Shown: positions 33,326-42,964, counted from the first letter of the stretch. The stretch is DNA of 61,325 nucleotides from Paenibacillus lupini (GCF_011761355.1 NZ_JAASRW010000015.1:1-61325), one strand, 5' to 3'. Program-made: numbers and translations. Notes: a model not told the origin generated them from the sequence alone.

Positions 33326-34474
33326 ATGTCAAAAAATCCGGTTGTCGCTTTATTGTTGTCTTTTATTCCGGGCGTCGGGCATGCCTACTTGGGGCGGCCA
33401 TTCCGCTGTCTGCTATATGGAGGGGCTTTCTTTGGTTCCTTAATGTTTTTATTCCTAGCTGTACAATCCGGAGATGGGGGGGGCATAGGCATATTCTTCC
33501 TCTTTACTGCCGCTCTCAGCTGGCTTATTAATATGGTTGATATGGTCGTGACGCTGCTGTCATCTAAGCCGCCCGCTGGACCGTACACCGAACGGGGAGA
33601 TATCCCGTTTGACCCTGGATATATCGCATTCGAGCAGCAGCGGGAGAAGACAAGTACAGTACTGCTGTCCCTCATTCCGGGACTTGGTCATATGTCACTT
33701 GGTCTGATGCAGCGTGGCATCACATTCCTAGTCGCTTTTCTAGGGCTGTTCGCGATCGTTATCTTTATTGGCGTCGTTACCAACACCAGTGCATTCCTCA
33801 TCTTCTTATTAGGACTGCCAGTTATATGGATCTACAGCATCTTTGACGCGATTCAACAGCTTCACCGGAAGCAGCGCGGCGAAGAGCTTAACGATCGTCC
33901 ATTGTTCGAGGAAATCGAGAACCATATGGGCACTGGGAAGAAAAACAAGGTGCTTGCCGCTATTCTGTCGTTGTTCCCAGGAGCGGGTCATCTGTATCTC
34001 GGATTGCAAAAACGTGGTCTGCAGCTAATGGGCGGCTTCCTGATTGCTATTTATTTAATGGATTCGCTGCGGTTGTCGATCTTCCTATTCCTGATGCCGC
34101 TGCTCTGGTTCTATGCATTCTTCGATTCGATGCAGCAAATGTCGCGTTATGAACGTGGTGAGCTTAATGATCAAGCGGTTGTGGCGCAGCTTGCTCCGTA
34201 TCAGAAGTGGATTGGCATTGGCCTGCTCGTACTTGGCATTTATTATTTGGGTGATCGGGTGATGGGTAACTATATCTCACAAACCTGGCCAGACATCTAT
34301 GCGGAATATGTAAAGCTTAAGTACAACCTGCCAACGGCAATTGTAGCTTTCCTGATGATCGCCCTTGGCTTCCGGCTCGTATTTGGCGGCGGCAGCGGCA
34401 GCAGGTCTTATACTGCTCCTGAGCCTCTTCCTCCTCATCCCTCGGAGTTTACAGAGAAGGAGGGGGACCGATGA
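33326..34474 (+). CDS. Membrane protein with three repeated PGxGHxYLG motifs
   Basis: The 382-residue protein is built from three repeats, each with L-S-x-x-P-G-x-G-H, a following L-G and a basic residue before a hydrophobic segment: F-I-P-G-V-G-H-A-Y-L-G, L-I-P-G-L-G-H-M-S-L-G and L-F-P-G-A-G-H-L-Y-L-G. This resembles TM2-like motifs. Eight or so hydrophobic stretches are visible. Start ATG 33326 follows GAGGAAAG; the ATG at 33305 lacks a site. It overlaps the next gene by 4 bp. Confidence 0.7.
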   Translation: MSKNPVVALLLSFIPGVGHAYLGRPFRCLLYGGAFFGSLMFLFLAVQSGDGGGIGIFFLFTAALSWLINMVDMVVTLLSSKPPAGPYTERGDIPFDPGYIAFEQQREKTSTVLLSLIPGLGHMSLGLMQRGITFLVAFLGLFAIVIFIGVVTNTSAFLIFLLGLPVIWIYSIFDAIQQLHRKQRGEELNDRPLFEEIENHMGTGKKNKVLAAILSLFPGAGHLYLGLQKRGLQLMGGFLIAIYLMDSLRLSIFLFLMPLLWFYAFFDSMQQMSRYERGELNDQAVVAQLAPYQKWIGIGLLVLGIYYLGDRVMGNYISQTWPDIYAEYVKLKYNLPTAIVAFLMIALGFRLVFGGGSGSRSYTAPEPLPPHPSEFTEKEGDR

Positions 34475-35103
34475 GAGAATGGCGCGTAGGCTCTTTATCG
34501 ATGGGAATCACCCTGCTTCTGATCGGAATATCCATTGCAATATCGATCTGGAGTGGAACGGATGCCCTTCGTATGCTGCTGTGGGTGACGCCCGTCGTCT
34601 TCATTTTACTAGGAGCGGAGCTCTTGATTCACTTGAAGCTTGCAGGGAAGAAGCAGCCGGTTATGCGGTATGATTGGATGAGTATGTTCTATGTGGCGGT
34701 AATTGGGGGAGGCAGTTTAATGATGGCGGCCTTTTCTTCAACGGGACTGCTCGATGAAGTGCGTGATCAGCTGCAAATGACGGAGCGTACAGCAATTGTG
34801 CAGTCGGAGCCCGTAACCGTGCCGGCAGGCGTGAAGAAGATCGTGGTACAGTCGCTTCGTCCAATTCAGCTGGACCAAGGAGAAGGCCGCGCTGTTCAGC
34901 TGCTTGGACAGGTGCAGTACTGGTCACCAAAGCCGTTGAAGCAGCCGGAACAGATGGTTGCAACGAATATGGTGGGCAGCACGATGTATGTGCTTATTAA
35001 TGGCTTTGAGCATAAGGATGGGGCGATTGGTTCGGAGAATATTAATCAGGAGTTGACCCTTGTTCTCCCGCAGGAGATTGAAATCGAGAAGCGGGGCTTC
35101 TAA
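34471..35103 (+). CDS. Membrane protein of unknown function in the sigma operon
   Basis: The 210-residue protein has three N-terminal membrane segments and then an extracytoplasmic, beta-rich domain with T-V-P-A-G-V-K-K-I-V-V-Q. The layout recalls LiaI/LiaF-like envelope-stress proteins, but I cannot assign it. ATG 34471 overlaps the previous stop as ATGA. It is the last gene of the four-gene unit, followed by a terminator. Confidence 0.68.
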   Translation: MREWRVGSLSMGITLLLIGISIAISIWSGTDALRMLLWVTPVVFILLGAELLIHLKLAGKKQPVMRYDWMSMFYVAVIGGGSLMMAAFSSTGLLDEVRDQLQMTERTAIVQSEPVTVPAGVKKIVVQSLRPIQLDQGEGRAVQLLGQVQYWSPKPLKQPEQMVATNMVGSTMYVLINGFEHKDGAIGSENINQELTLVLPQEIEIEKRGF

Positions 35104-35108
35104 TATAG

Positions 35109-35147
35109 AAAAGGCAGTTCACTCAACTTGAGGGAACTGCCTTTTTT
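35109..35147 (+). terminator. Terminator of the sigma operon
   Basis: AAAAGGCAGTTC pairs with GAACTGCCTTTT and six T residues follow, 5 bp after the stop codon. Confidence 0.9.
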
Positions 35148-35257
35148 GAATTTCCACAATAGAATTTATAAGTTTCGAGAAACTGAAAACTGAAATTCTA
35201 TTTGGCGATAAAACTACCTCTTACGCCCACCTTAGAGATGCTTCGATAGTGGTTTTC

Positions 35258-35986
35258 TCACTTCACCTTTTCAGGCTCTGCGAATGTCAGGCCTTTCAAA
35301 TCTACGGTTGCCTTCTTGATTGCCATCGGTTTAACAGGAGTGGAACCTTCTCCTGTTTTCAAAGTTTCTTGATTCACGATTTCATCAACCGTTTCCATGC
35401 CTTCAATTACTTCGCCAAATGAAGCGTATTCGCCGTCCAGCGATGGCGCATCAGCAACCATAACAAAGAATTGGGAGCCACCGGAATCAGGATCTCCTGA
35501 ACGGGCCATCGAAATGACACCACGTGTGTGCAGCAGATCGTTTTGGAAGTCATTGCTAGTGAACTCGCCTTTAATGGCATAGCCAGGGCCGCCCATGCCT
35601 GTGCCTTCCGGATCACCGCCCTGAATCATGAAGCCAGGGATAACGCGGTGGAAGATTGTGCCGTCATAAAAGCCCTTTTGCACGAGCGAAACAAAGTTGT
35701 TGACCGTGTTAGGAGCGATTTCTGGATATAGCTCGACTTTGAACGTTTTGCCGTTATCCATCTCAACTGTTACGACCGGATGCTTCTCGGAGCCTAGCAG
35801 CTTGTCCGGCTTAGGGGCTTTCGTTGATTCAGGGGTTGGTGTAGCTGTCGCATTAGATGCGTTGGAGCCGCTGGTGTTGTTCGTATTTGTGCTTGTTTTG
35901 CTGCCGCCGCCGCAGCCGGCAATAACAACAAGTACTGCTGCAGTGAGCAGCACGAGCAGCGGCAGGCGCATATTTCGTTTCAACAT
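35258..35986 (-). CDS. Cyclophilin-type peptidyl-prolyl isomerase lipoprotein
   Basis: A lipoprotein signal with lipobox I-A-G-C precedes a Ser/Thr/Asn-rich linker and a cyclophilin domain: F-H-R-V-I-P-G-F-M-I-Q-G-G-D and S-Q-F-F-V hold the active-site Arg, Phe, Gln and other residues. It probably folds secreted proteins on the outer face. 242 residues; start ATG 35986 follows GAGGAGG by 9 nt. Confidence 0.88.
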   Translation of the reverse strand: MLKRNMRLPLLVLLTAAVLVVIAGCGGGSKTSTNTNNTSGSNASNATATPTPESTKAPKPDKLLGSEKHPVVTVEMDNGKTFKVELYPEIAPNTVNNFVSLVQKGFYDGTIFHRVIPGFMIQGGDPEGTGMGGPGYAIKGEFTSNDFQNDLLHTRGVISMARSGDPDSGGSQFFVMVADAPSLDGEYASFGEVIEGMETVDEIVNQETLKTGEGSTPVKPMAIKKATVDLKGLTFAEPEKVK

Positions 35987-36049
35987 CGTAAGAATGCCTC
36001 CTCAAGGGTAGTCGTCCTAAAGAATATCATAACATAGCGGTCAAAATGA

Positions 36050-36096
36050 AAAAAAGCCCAGGCACTTCTCGTAAAGGAGAAGGCCGGGGCTTTTTA
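36050..36096 (-). terminator. qox operon terminator
   Basis: AAAAAGCCC and GGGGCTTTTT pair across an imperfect stem (36052-36095) with a TTTTTTT tail on the minus strand. It lies just after qoxD. Confidence 0.85.
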
Positions 36097-36102
36097 CGAC
36101 AA

Positions 36103-36429
36103 TCAGCCTACTGCGTTGTAAGTCATAATCCAGATCGACCCTGCAATAATGGTGACCAGAATAACAAGACCAAAGATCAAAGCCATTACATTGTAGCGAG
36201 GTTTCTTATCTTCGCGCAGATGCATGAAGAAGAAGAGCTGGATAACGAATTGCAGAACGGCCATGATCAGAATGAAGATGATCGTAGGCGTTTTGTCCAT
36301 CATGTCGTTCATTACAACAACGATCGGCAGAATAGTAAGCACAATCGAGAGTACAAAACCAATGACGTAGGATTTCAAAGAGCCGTGGGACTCATGTTCG
36401 TCATGTGCATGCGAATTATGGTTGGCCAT
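36103..36429 (-). CDS. qoxD: Quinol oxidase subunit IV
   Basis: The 108-residue protein has three membrane helices with the CyoD/QoxD pattern L-F-F-F-M-H-L after the second. It is an accessory subunit of the aa3 quinol oxidase. Its N terminus is His-rich (H-N-S-H-A-H-D-E-H). It is the last of four tightly packed genes; one base separates it from qoxC. Confidence 0.9.
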   Translation of the reverse strand: MANHNSHAHDEHESHGSLKSYVIGFVLSIVLTILPIVVVMNDMMDKTPTIIFILIMAVLQFVIQLFFFMHLREDKKPRYNVMALIFGLVILVTIIAGSIWIMTYNAVG

Positions 36430-36430
36430 C

Positions 36431-37057
36431 CTACATCACCCCCATCAAGTAAACGACTGTGAGAACGAAAATCCACACAACGTCGAGGAAATGCCAGTAC
36501 AAGCTGATAATTGTAACTTTACGTTTCGTAACCGGATTAATACCACGTTTGCCGATTTGGATCATCAAAGCAATCATCCAGACCAGACCGACGGAAACGT
36601 GCAATCCGTGAGTACCAACAAGAGTGAAGAACGACGACCAGTAGCCGCTGGTGCTAATCTTGACGCCTTCATCAACCATTTTCAGAAACTCGGATACTTC
36701 AAGGAAAATAAACGATGCGCCAAGCAAAGCAGTAACAATCAACCAGCCAATCAGGCCTTTTTTGTTCCCCTTATGCATGAAGAGAACAGCGAGACCGCTT
36801 GTAAAGCTGGATGTTAACAAGATAAATGTCTCGGCGATAACGCCAGGCATCTCGAACATCTCATGCGGCGTAGGACCACCGTTTGTGCTGTTATGAAGCA
36901 CGGAGAATGTTGCAAACAAAGTACCGAACAAAATAACGTCGGTTATAAGAAACATCCAGAAGCCAAGCACCTTGATCGATTCATGATCATGGTGATCGTC
37001 ATGGTGGCCGTGGTCATTAGGACCATGGCCGCCATGTGGCGCTGCTGTGTGTGCCAT
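36431..37057 (-). CDS. qoxC: Quinol oxidase subunit III
   Basis: The 208-residue protein has five to six membrane helices and the subunit III signature around T-S-S-F-T-S-G-L and G-T-H-G-L-H-V. An unusually long His/Asp-rich N terminus (about residues 2-26) includes many histidines in H-G-H-H-D-D-H-H-D-H. ATG 37057 abuts the stop of qoxB. Confidence 0.92.
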   Translation of the reverse strand: MAHTAAPHGGHGPNDHGHHDDHHDHESIKVLGFWMFLITDVILFGTLFATFSVLHNSTNGGPTPHEMFEMPGVIAETFILLTSSFTSGLAVLFMHKGNKKGLIGWLIVTALLGASFIFLEVSEFLKMVDEGVKISTSGYWSSFFTLVGTHGLHVSVGLVWMIALMIQIGKRGINPVTKRKVTIISLYWHFLDVVWIFVLTVVYLMGVM

Positions 37058-39034
37058 TTAACGTACCCCCTTTAATGCTGCTTCGGTACGTTCGATCTCA
37101 TCAACCGGAATGTAGTAGTCCGTGTCGTAATCGAAGGAACGAGCGAGCAAGCAGCATCCTACACCGATCAGGCCCGGAACGAGCATCCAAGTCCAGTGCC
37201 ATACAAAGCCGAAGCCGGCAATGAAGAAGAATACTGACATGATGAACGGAATTCCCGAGTTTCTCGGCATATGAATTGGTTCAAGCGGTGCCAATGGTTT
37301 TGGTTCGCCGCCATTTGCAAGACGCTGCTTTTCTTCCCACCATGCATCTGAGCTCGAAACCTCAGGTAGACGTGCGAAGTTGTACATTGGTGCAGGCGAT
37401 GGAATCGACCATTCGAGCGTACGGCCATCTCCCCATGCGTCGCCGCTTTTTTCTTTCTTCAAGAACTTAATGCTGTGTGCAATTTGCCACACTTGGAAGA
37501 TAAAGGCTAGACCCATGATGAAGGCACCAATTGTCGATACGACGTTAAGCGGCTGCCAGCCCATGTCAAAGTTGTATTCGTTGAAACGACGTGTCATACC
37601 CATCAGACCAAGTGCATATTGCGGCATGAAGCACACGTAGAAGCCGATATTCCAAAGCCAGAATGCCCATTTGCCAAGACCATCATGCAGCTTGAAGCCG
37701 AACATTTTTGGCCACCAGTAGTAGAGGCCAGCGAAGTAACCAAATACAACGCCACCGATCAGTACTTGGTGGAAGTGGGCGATCAGGAAGTAACTGTTGT
37801 GGAACTGGAAGTCAGCAGGTGCAACAGAGAGCATAACCCCGGTCATACCGCCGACGACAAAACATGGAATGAATGCTAGCGTCCATAACATCGGCTGGGT
37901 GAAGGTAATCCGCCCGCGGAACATGGTAAACAGCCAGTTGAACACTTTTACACCGGTTGGTATCGCAATCAGCATCGTTGTGATGGCGAAGAACGCATTA
38001 ACATCGGCACCGGAGCCCATTGTGAAGAAGTGATGGGCCCATGTAAAGAATGAGAAGAAGCTGATCGACATAAGCGCGAATACCATCGACTTGTAGCCGA
38101 ATAGTTTTTTCTTCGAGAAGGTTGATACGACATCCGAGAACACCCCGAAAGCCGGTAATATAACAATATATACTTCCGGGTGACCCCACATCCAGATGAG
38201 ATTGATATACATCATCGGGTTGCCTCCGCCGTCAAGCGTGAAGAAGTGTGCTCCCAGGTAACGGTCAATGAATAGTAAGAACAGCGTGACCGTCAGAATC
38301 GGGAAAGCGAACATAATGGTAATCGAAGATGATAGTACAGACCAAGTGAACATCGGCATTTGCATCAGCTTCATACCTGGCGCACGCATCTTCAGAATTG
38401 TAACAACAAAGTTAATACCGGACGCGAGGGAACCGATACCGGAGATTTGAATACCCCAGATATAGAAGTCTTGGCCAAGACCAGGACTGCCGGACAGCTC
38501 AGACAGCGGCGGATATGCCAGCCAGCCTGCATCGGGTGAACCCCCGATTACGAATGATACGTTGAACAGCATTGCTCCGAAGAAGAAGAGCCAGAAGCTG
38601 AGGGAGTTCAAATAAGGATAAGCAACGTCGCGCGCACCAATCTGGAGCGGTACGACGATATTGAAGAGACCAAACATAAGTGGCATCGCCATGAATAAGA
38701 TCATGATAACACCGTGAGTCGTAAAGATAGCATTATAGTGTCCTGCATGCAGGAACTCTAGATTTGGTAAAGCAAGCTGTGTTCGAATCAGCAGGGCATC
38801 GACGCCCCCGCGGAACAGCATGAGAAGCGCTGCGATAACATACATGATACCGATTTTTTTGTGATCGACAGTTGTCAGCCATTCGGTCCACAACCAGCGC
38901 CATTTCTTAAAGTAGGTAAGTGCGATTACAATCGCTACCATGGAAAGACCAATCGATACCTGCGCGCCCAAGATAAGCGGGTCGCCGGTTATGAAGAAGT
39001 CATTCAGCATGAAGTCCATAAAATCCTTAAACAT
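37058..39034 (-). CDS. qoxB: Quinol oxidase subunit I
   Basis: The 658-residue catalytic subunit binds haems a and a3 and CuB. The H-P-E-V-Y motif with the cross-linked His-Tyr, W-A-H-H-F-F-T with two CuB histidines, and H-F-H-Q-V with the haem ligands are present. The length and helix count match QoxB (649 residues). It carries out proton-pumping oxygen reduction at the membrane. Confidence 0.95.
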   Translation of the reverse strand: MFKDFMDFMLNDFFITGDPLILGAQVSIGLSMVAIVIALTYFKKWRWLWTEWLTTVDHKKIGIMYVIAALLMLFRGGVDALLIRTQLALPNLEFLHAGHYNAIFTTHGVIMILFMAMPLMFGLFNIVVPLQIGARDVAYPYLNSLSFWLFFFGAMLFNVSFVIGGSPDAGWLAYPPLSELSGSPGLGQDFYIWGIQISGIGSLASGINFVVTILKMRAPGMKLMQMPMFTWSVLSSSITIMFAFPILTVTLFLLFIDRYLGAHFFTLDGGGNPMMYINLIWMWGHPEVYIVILPAFGVFSDVVSTFSKKKLFGYKSMVFALMSISFFSFFTWAHHFFTMGSGADVNAFFAITTMLIAIPTGVKVFNWLFTMFRGRITFTQPMLWTLAFIPCFVVGGMTGVMLSVAPADFQFHNSYFLIAHFHQVLIGGVVFGYFAGLYYWWPKMFGFKLHDGLGKWAFWLWNIGFYVCFMPQYALGLMGMTRRFNEYNFDMGWQPLNVVSTIGAFIMGLAFIFQVWQIAHSIKFLKKEKSGDAWGDGRTLEWSIPSPAPMYNFARLPEVSSSDAWWEEKQRLANGGEPKPLAPLEPIHMPRNSGIPFIMSVFFFIAGFGFVWHWTWMLVPGLIGVGCCLLARSFDYDTDYYIPVDEIERTEAALKGVR

Positions 39035-39058
39035 AGTGCATCTCCTTTCCTTACATTA

Positions 39059-40048
39059 TTATTCTTGATCCGTTTGGGAAGAGTGGTTCATAGCTTCCAT
39101 GCCATCCATATCATGATTCATGCTGGAAGTGTCATGGCCTCCACCTTCCTCATCTTTAACAGGACCGGATTTTGCACCATGATGAGGAGCAATAGCTCCG
39201 TTTTCACCAACATATTGCATAACAACTTGATCGAACAAACCTTTAGGGAAAGCCGAGAAGAACTGCTGATCCGAAGATCCAGGCTGTTTCAACTGCTCAA
39301 AACCTTCTTCTGTTAGTGCAGGTGCAGATGATTTGACACTTTCAACCCAGGATTTGTAGTCAGCATCAGAAGTAGCCTTCACATCAAAGGTCATCTTCGC
39401 AAATTGCTCACCTGTAAAGTTTGCACCCGAACCGAAGTATGTGCCAAGTTCATCGGCTTGAAGATACAAGGTCATCGCCATGCCGGACATCGCGTAGATT
39501 TGGCCGCCAAGCTGCGGAATCCAGAAGGAGTTCATTGCTTGATCTGCCGTAACGCGGAAGCGAATTGGCGTATCTTCCGGAATCTGAACGTAGTTAACGG
39601 TCGAAATACCTTCATCCGGATAAGTGAAGAGCCATTTCCAGTCAAGCGAAGTTGCTTCAATTGTAATCGGCTCTTTAGCCGATTCAAGCGGTTTGCTTGG
39701 CTCCAGATCATACGTGTATTTAATAGTAACCGTCGCCAGGATCGCGATGATGATGATCGGAATAGCCCACCAAATCGTCTCCAGCTTTGTGCTGTGCTCC
39801 CAGTTTGGCTGGTATTCGGCTTTGTTGCCTTTCTTGTCACGGTAACGCCAGACAATATAGGCAGTCAGGATCAATACAGGAACCAGAATGATCGCACACA
39901 GCCACACCGTAATCCAAATGAGATCCTTTTGTGATTCGCCCACCGGTCCTTTTGGATCAAGGACGAGATATTGATCGCCGCAGCCCGATAGCATGACGGC
40001 CATTAGCATAAGCATCAACGGAACCAGATAGCGGATAGACTTTCTCAT
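39059..40048 (-). CDS. qoxA: Quinol oxidase subunit II
   Basis: The protein has a lipobox (L-S-G-C), two membrane helices and a cupredoxin-like domain that lacks the C-x3-C copper-A site, which separates quinol oxidases from cytochrome c oxidases. The conserved F-W-I-P-Q-L-G-G segment is present. A C-terminal Met/His-rich tail (residues about 296-325) follows. It heads the operon qoxA-B-C-D; 329 residues from ATG 40048 with GAGGAG upstream. Confidence 0.93.
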   Translation of the reverse strand: MRKSIRYLVPLMLMLMAVMLSGCGDQYLVLDPKGPVGESQKDLIWITVWLCAIILVPVLILTAYIVWRYRDKKGNKAEYQPNWEHSTKLETIWWAIPIIIIAILATVTIKYTYDLEPSKPLESAKEPITIEATSLDWKWLFTYPDEGISTVNYVQIPEDTPIRFRVTADQAMNSFWIPQLGGQIYAMSGMAMTLYLQADELGTYFGSGANFTGEQFAKMTFDVKATSDADYKSWVESVKSSAPALTEEGFEQLKQPGSSDQQFFSAFPKGLFDQVVMQYVGENGAIAPHHGAKSGPVKDEEGGGHDTSSMNHDMDGMEAMNHSSQTDQE

Positions 40049-40209
40049 TTTTGTTTCAACTCCTCAAGATTGCTTCTTGTTATTAAGATTAGCAGAAGTC
40101 GCTCAGAATAACTGCTGGCTTAACAATTACGTCAACAATTCGTCTTTTTTCTGTAATAGAATTTTCACCATATTGACAACTGTGGTTATTTTCCTTGGAA
40201 ATTAACACA
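40049..40209. other. Upstream region of qoxA
   Basis: The 161 bp hold the presumed qox promoter on the minus strand. A TTGTCA and a TTGACG occur as possible -35 elements, but no convincing -10 follows at proper spacing. No other feature was seen. Confidence 0.4.
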
Positions 40210-40250
40210 CAAAAAACCGCTCCTCGTCAATATTGACGAAAAAGCGGTTC
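40210..40250 (-). terminator. Terminator after the small membrane protein
   Basis: AACCGCT...CGTCAA and TTGACG...AGCGGTT form a stem (40215-40249) followed on the minus strand by seven T residues. It ends the transcript of 40269-40577. Confidence 0.86.
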
Positions 40251-40268
40251 GTTAAAAGCAATTTTGGA

Positions 40269-40577
40269 TTACAAAATATGGTTGGATTGATCGTCGTTCT
40301 GCTGGTCTTCCATCGCCTGATGGATTCTTGCATGTACGAGGCTGATCGCTGTACCAATTACATAAATGAACACGCTGCCGACAAGGCATCCGATACCAAC
40401 CATTAAAGTGGTGTTCTTATCACTAAAGTGGCTGATATTGATGAGACATAACAACACACCCACTGTCAAAGCCGTCCAGGCAAAAATCGTCATTAAAGTA
40501 ACAAGTCGCTTCACGTTTGCTGCTGTTGCTTCCGCATCCGACTTTACATTGCTTACCGTTGCTGTTTTTGTAGCCAT
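40269..40577 (-). CDS. Small two-helix membrane protein
   Basis: The 102-residue protein has a hydrophilic N-terminal third and two membrane helices around residues 28-50 and 60-83, then a His/Asp/Gln-rich tail. The family is not known to me. Start ATG 40577 follows GGGAG by 8 nt, with a good SigA promoter upstream. It sits alone between qoxA and pbpG. Confidence 0.68.
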   Translation of the reverse strand: MATKTATVSNVKSDAEATAANVKRLVTLMTIFAWTALTVGVLLCLINISHFSDKNTTLMVGIGCLVGSVFIYVIGTAISLVHARIHQAMEDQQNDDQSNHIL

Positions 40578-40622
40578 CTTAAACACTCCCATAAAGTTTG
40601 TAAGTGCTTACTTCCTGATCCT

Positions 40623-40652
40623 ACTATACCACAGTTTACGGCTAATGTTCAA
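40623..40652 (-). promoter_or_regulatory. SigA-type promoter of the small membrane protein
   Basis: On the minus strand TTGAAC (40652-40647), 18 nt, TATAGT (40628-40623) lies 46 bp before the start. Confidence 0.7.
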
Positions 40653-40718
40653 AGAATTTTCACTTTTTGATCAAAATTTAGACAAATTCATCTGAATTCA
40701 TGTGGTTTGTTTTTCCAA

Positions 40719-42812
40719 TTAGTTCTTCCACCAACGCTTCAAGTCATTCCACCAGGTGCCGCCCTCTTCTTTGAGCTTGTTGTCCGCTTCGGTATCTTGG
40801 CCCGCCGGCCCGCCGCATACTTCGGTTGGTTCCGTTCCTGATACGAAGGACTCCAGCCGTTTGTTCGCACAAGTAGCTGCTGCTAGCTTGCCGCTCGTCG
40901 GATCGATGTATACGTTCACGACACCATCTGGGATCGGGAAGATCTTAGGTGGGATGGCGGATAACGCCTTCTCCGTGTATTGGGCGAAAATTGGAGCCGC
41001 GCGATGCGCCTCGGTTATGGTCAGCTTGCGATTCTTGTCATAGCCTACCCATACGGCTGTTGCCAGCTCCGGTGTGTAGCCAACAAGCCAAGCATCTGTA
41101 GATGTCGTGCCGGTTTTACCGGCTACGGGTCTTTTAATGAAGGAAGACACTCGGTTTGCTGTACCGCCTCCTTCGAACACACTCTCCATCAGACTGGTCA
41201 TCACGTAGGCTTCGGATGGATTGATGACTTGCTCTTCTTGCCGCTCCGCTTCATATATAATATGTCCGTTTCGGTCTGTGATGCGTAAGATCGCAACAGG
41301 CTCGATTCGGACGCCATTATTAGCAATGACCGCAAATGCGGAGGCCATCTGGAGTGGACTGACTGGGAAAGTACCAAGAGCCAAGGAAGGAACCGGATTC
41401 ATTGGACTTGTGATACCAAGCTTCCTGGCCGTTTCAATCACGCGGTCGGCGCCCACTGTCATAATGGTGTTTACAGCATAGATATTATCCGAGCTTGCTA
41501 TAGCTGTACGCATATCAATGAAATCGTTGAAATACTTGTCATTGTAATTGCGCGGCTCATAGGTTTTGCGTCCTTCATCATAAGAGAAGGAGGTTGGTTC
41601 GCTCTTGAACCGGGTGACCGGCGTCATAAATCCGCTGTGCAGAGCTGTCAAATATAGGACTGGCTTAAAGGAAGAGCCCGGCTGCCTGGTTTCGGCGAGC
41701 GCTCGATTGAACTGATTTGTTTTATAATCCCGGCCGCCGACCATCGCTTTAATGTACCCGTTGCGGGGATCAATTGAAACAAGTGCCGCCTGCTGCTCTT
41801 CACTTCCGGCAAGCCCATTCTTGACCGCGTCCTCCGCAGCACGCTGCGCAGTAGGATCAAGTGTTGTATAGATCGTTACTCCGCCTTCATTTAATAGCTG
41901 TTCATTAATACCAAGCTTATCAACGGCAATGTAGCGAATATAATCGCGGAAATAGGGGGCAAAGCCCGCCTGCTCCCCGGAGCCCAGTGGCTGGAATGTT
42001 AATACTTCCTTGTAGGCGGCGTCGGCCTCATCCGGTGTAATATCGCCGGCTTCCGTCATTGCGCTTAATATGGTCAGCTGGCGGTCTTTTGCATTTTTCA
42101 TATCCATAAAAGGGGAGTAATATTTTGGCCCCTTCGGGATGCCTGCAAGCATAGCACTTTCGGCTAGCGTTAATTCGGAAGCATGTTTATGGAAGTACAG
42201 CTGTGCGGCCGCTTCAATGCCATAGGCGCCATGCCCGTAATAGATCTGATTAAGGTAGAGACTGAGAATCTCGTCCTTCGAGTAATTCATCTCGAGCTGA
42301 ACGGTATACATAGCCTCCTTCAGCTTACGTTGCCATGTTTTCTCATGGGTGAGATACAGGTTGCGAGCGAGCTGCTGGGTTAATGTACTGGCACCTTGTT
42401 TGGCGGACATGGTCTCCACGTTGACCAATACGGCACGGGCCATGCCTTTCATATCGAACCCATTATGTTCATAGAAACGGTGATCTTCAATCGCCAGTGT
42501 CGCATCCACAAGATAAGGTGAGATTTCATTAAGTGGTACTGAGCTGCGGTTCTCGCCTGTATGGAACGTATCAATCACCTGTCCCTGCAGGTCGAGCATG
42601 CGGGAGGTCTGACTGATTGACGTTACCGGCAGCGACTGGAAGCGCAAATAAAGAAACATGGACACAGCACCTAGCACCAGTATGGCAGCAATGGCGGCGG
42701 TCCATCGTAAGCTTTTTTTGAACCTCATAACATGAGGAAGAAAACGTTCGGTTATAATAGGAAAAGCATATTTGCGGCGCGGCTTGCCCGGCCTGATCTG
42801 CTGTTTTTTCAT
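40719..42812 (-). CDS. pbpG: Bifunctional class A penicillin-binding protein
   Basis: The 697-residue protein has a cytoplasmic basic tail, one membrane anchor (about 38-56), a GT51 transglycosylase domain with E-D-H-R-F-Y-E-H and a transpeptidase domain with S-S-F-K, S-S-D-N and K-T-G-T. In B. subtilis PbpG (PBP2d) makes spore peptidoglycan and sits beside speE, as here. The gene name rests on size and neighbours. Confidence 0.88.
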   Translation of the reverse strand: MKKQQIRPGKPRRKYAFPIITERFLPHVMRFKKSLRWTAAIAAILVLGAVSMFLYLRFQSLPVTSISQTSRMLDLQGQVIDTFHTGENRSSVPLNEISPYLVDATLAIEDHRFYEHNGFDMKGMARAVLVNVETMSAKQGASTLTQQLARNLYLTHEKTWQRKLKEAMYTVQLEMNYSKDEILSLYLNQIYYGHGAYGIEAAAQLYFHKHASELTLAESAMLAGIPKGPKYYSPFMDMKNAKDRQLTILSAMTEAGDITPDEADAAYKEVLTFQPLGSGEQAGFAPYFRDYIRYIAVDKLGINEQLLNEGGVTIYTTLDPTAQRAAEDAVKNGLAGSEEQQAALVSIDPRNGYIKAMVGGRDYKTNQFNRALAETRQPGSSFKPVLYLTALHSGFMTPVTRFKSEPTSFSYDEGRKTYEPRNYNDKYFNDFIDMRTAIASSDNIYAVNTIMTVGADRVIETARKLGITSPMNPVPSLALGTFPVSPLQMASAFAVIANNGVRIEPVAILRITDRNGHIIYEAERQEEQVINPSEAYVMTSLMESVFEGGGTANRVSSFIKRPVAGKTGTTSTDAWLVGYTPELATAVWVGYDKNRKLTITEAHRAAPIFAQYTEKALSAIPPKIFPIPDGVVNVYIDPTSGKLAAATCANKRLESFVSGTEPTEVCGGPAGQDTEADNKLKEEGGTWWNDLKRWWKN

Positions 42813-42897
42813 GATGGTGCTCCCTTCGCAAGAACGACCTTTTCCTTAGTATGGAAAAAGGTGGGGAACGATATTCATGTGAGGAAGCTAGAAAAGG

Positions 42898-42925
42898 TTG
42901 ATTTTTCGCTCCGAACTACTATAAT
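42898..42925 (+). promoter_or_regulatory. SigA-type promoter of speE
   Basis: TTGATT (42898-42903), 16 nt, TATAAT (42920-42925) lies 40 bp before the speE start. Confidence 0.7.
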
Positions 42926-42964
42926 ACATGGAGAACCATTGACGGAAAGAAGGGATTTATCGAT

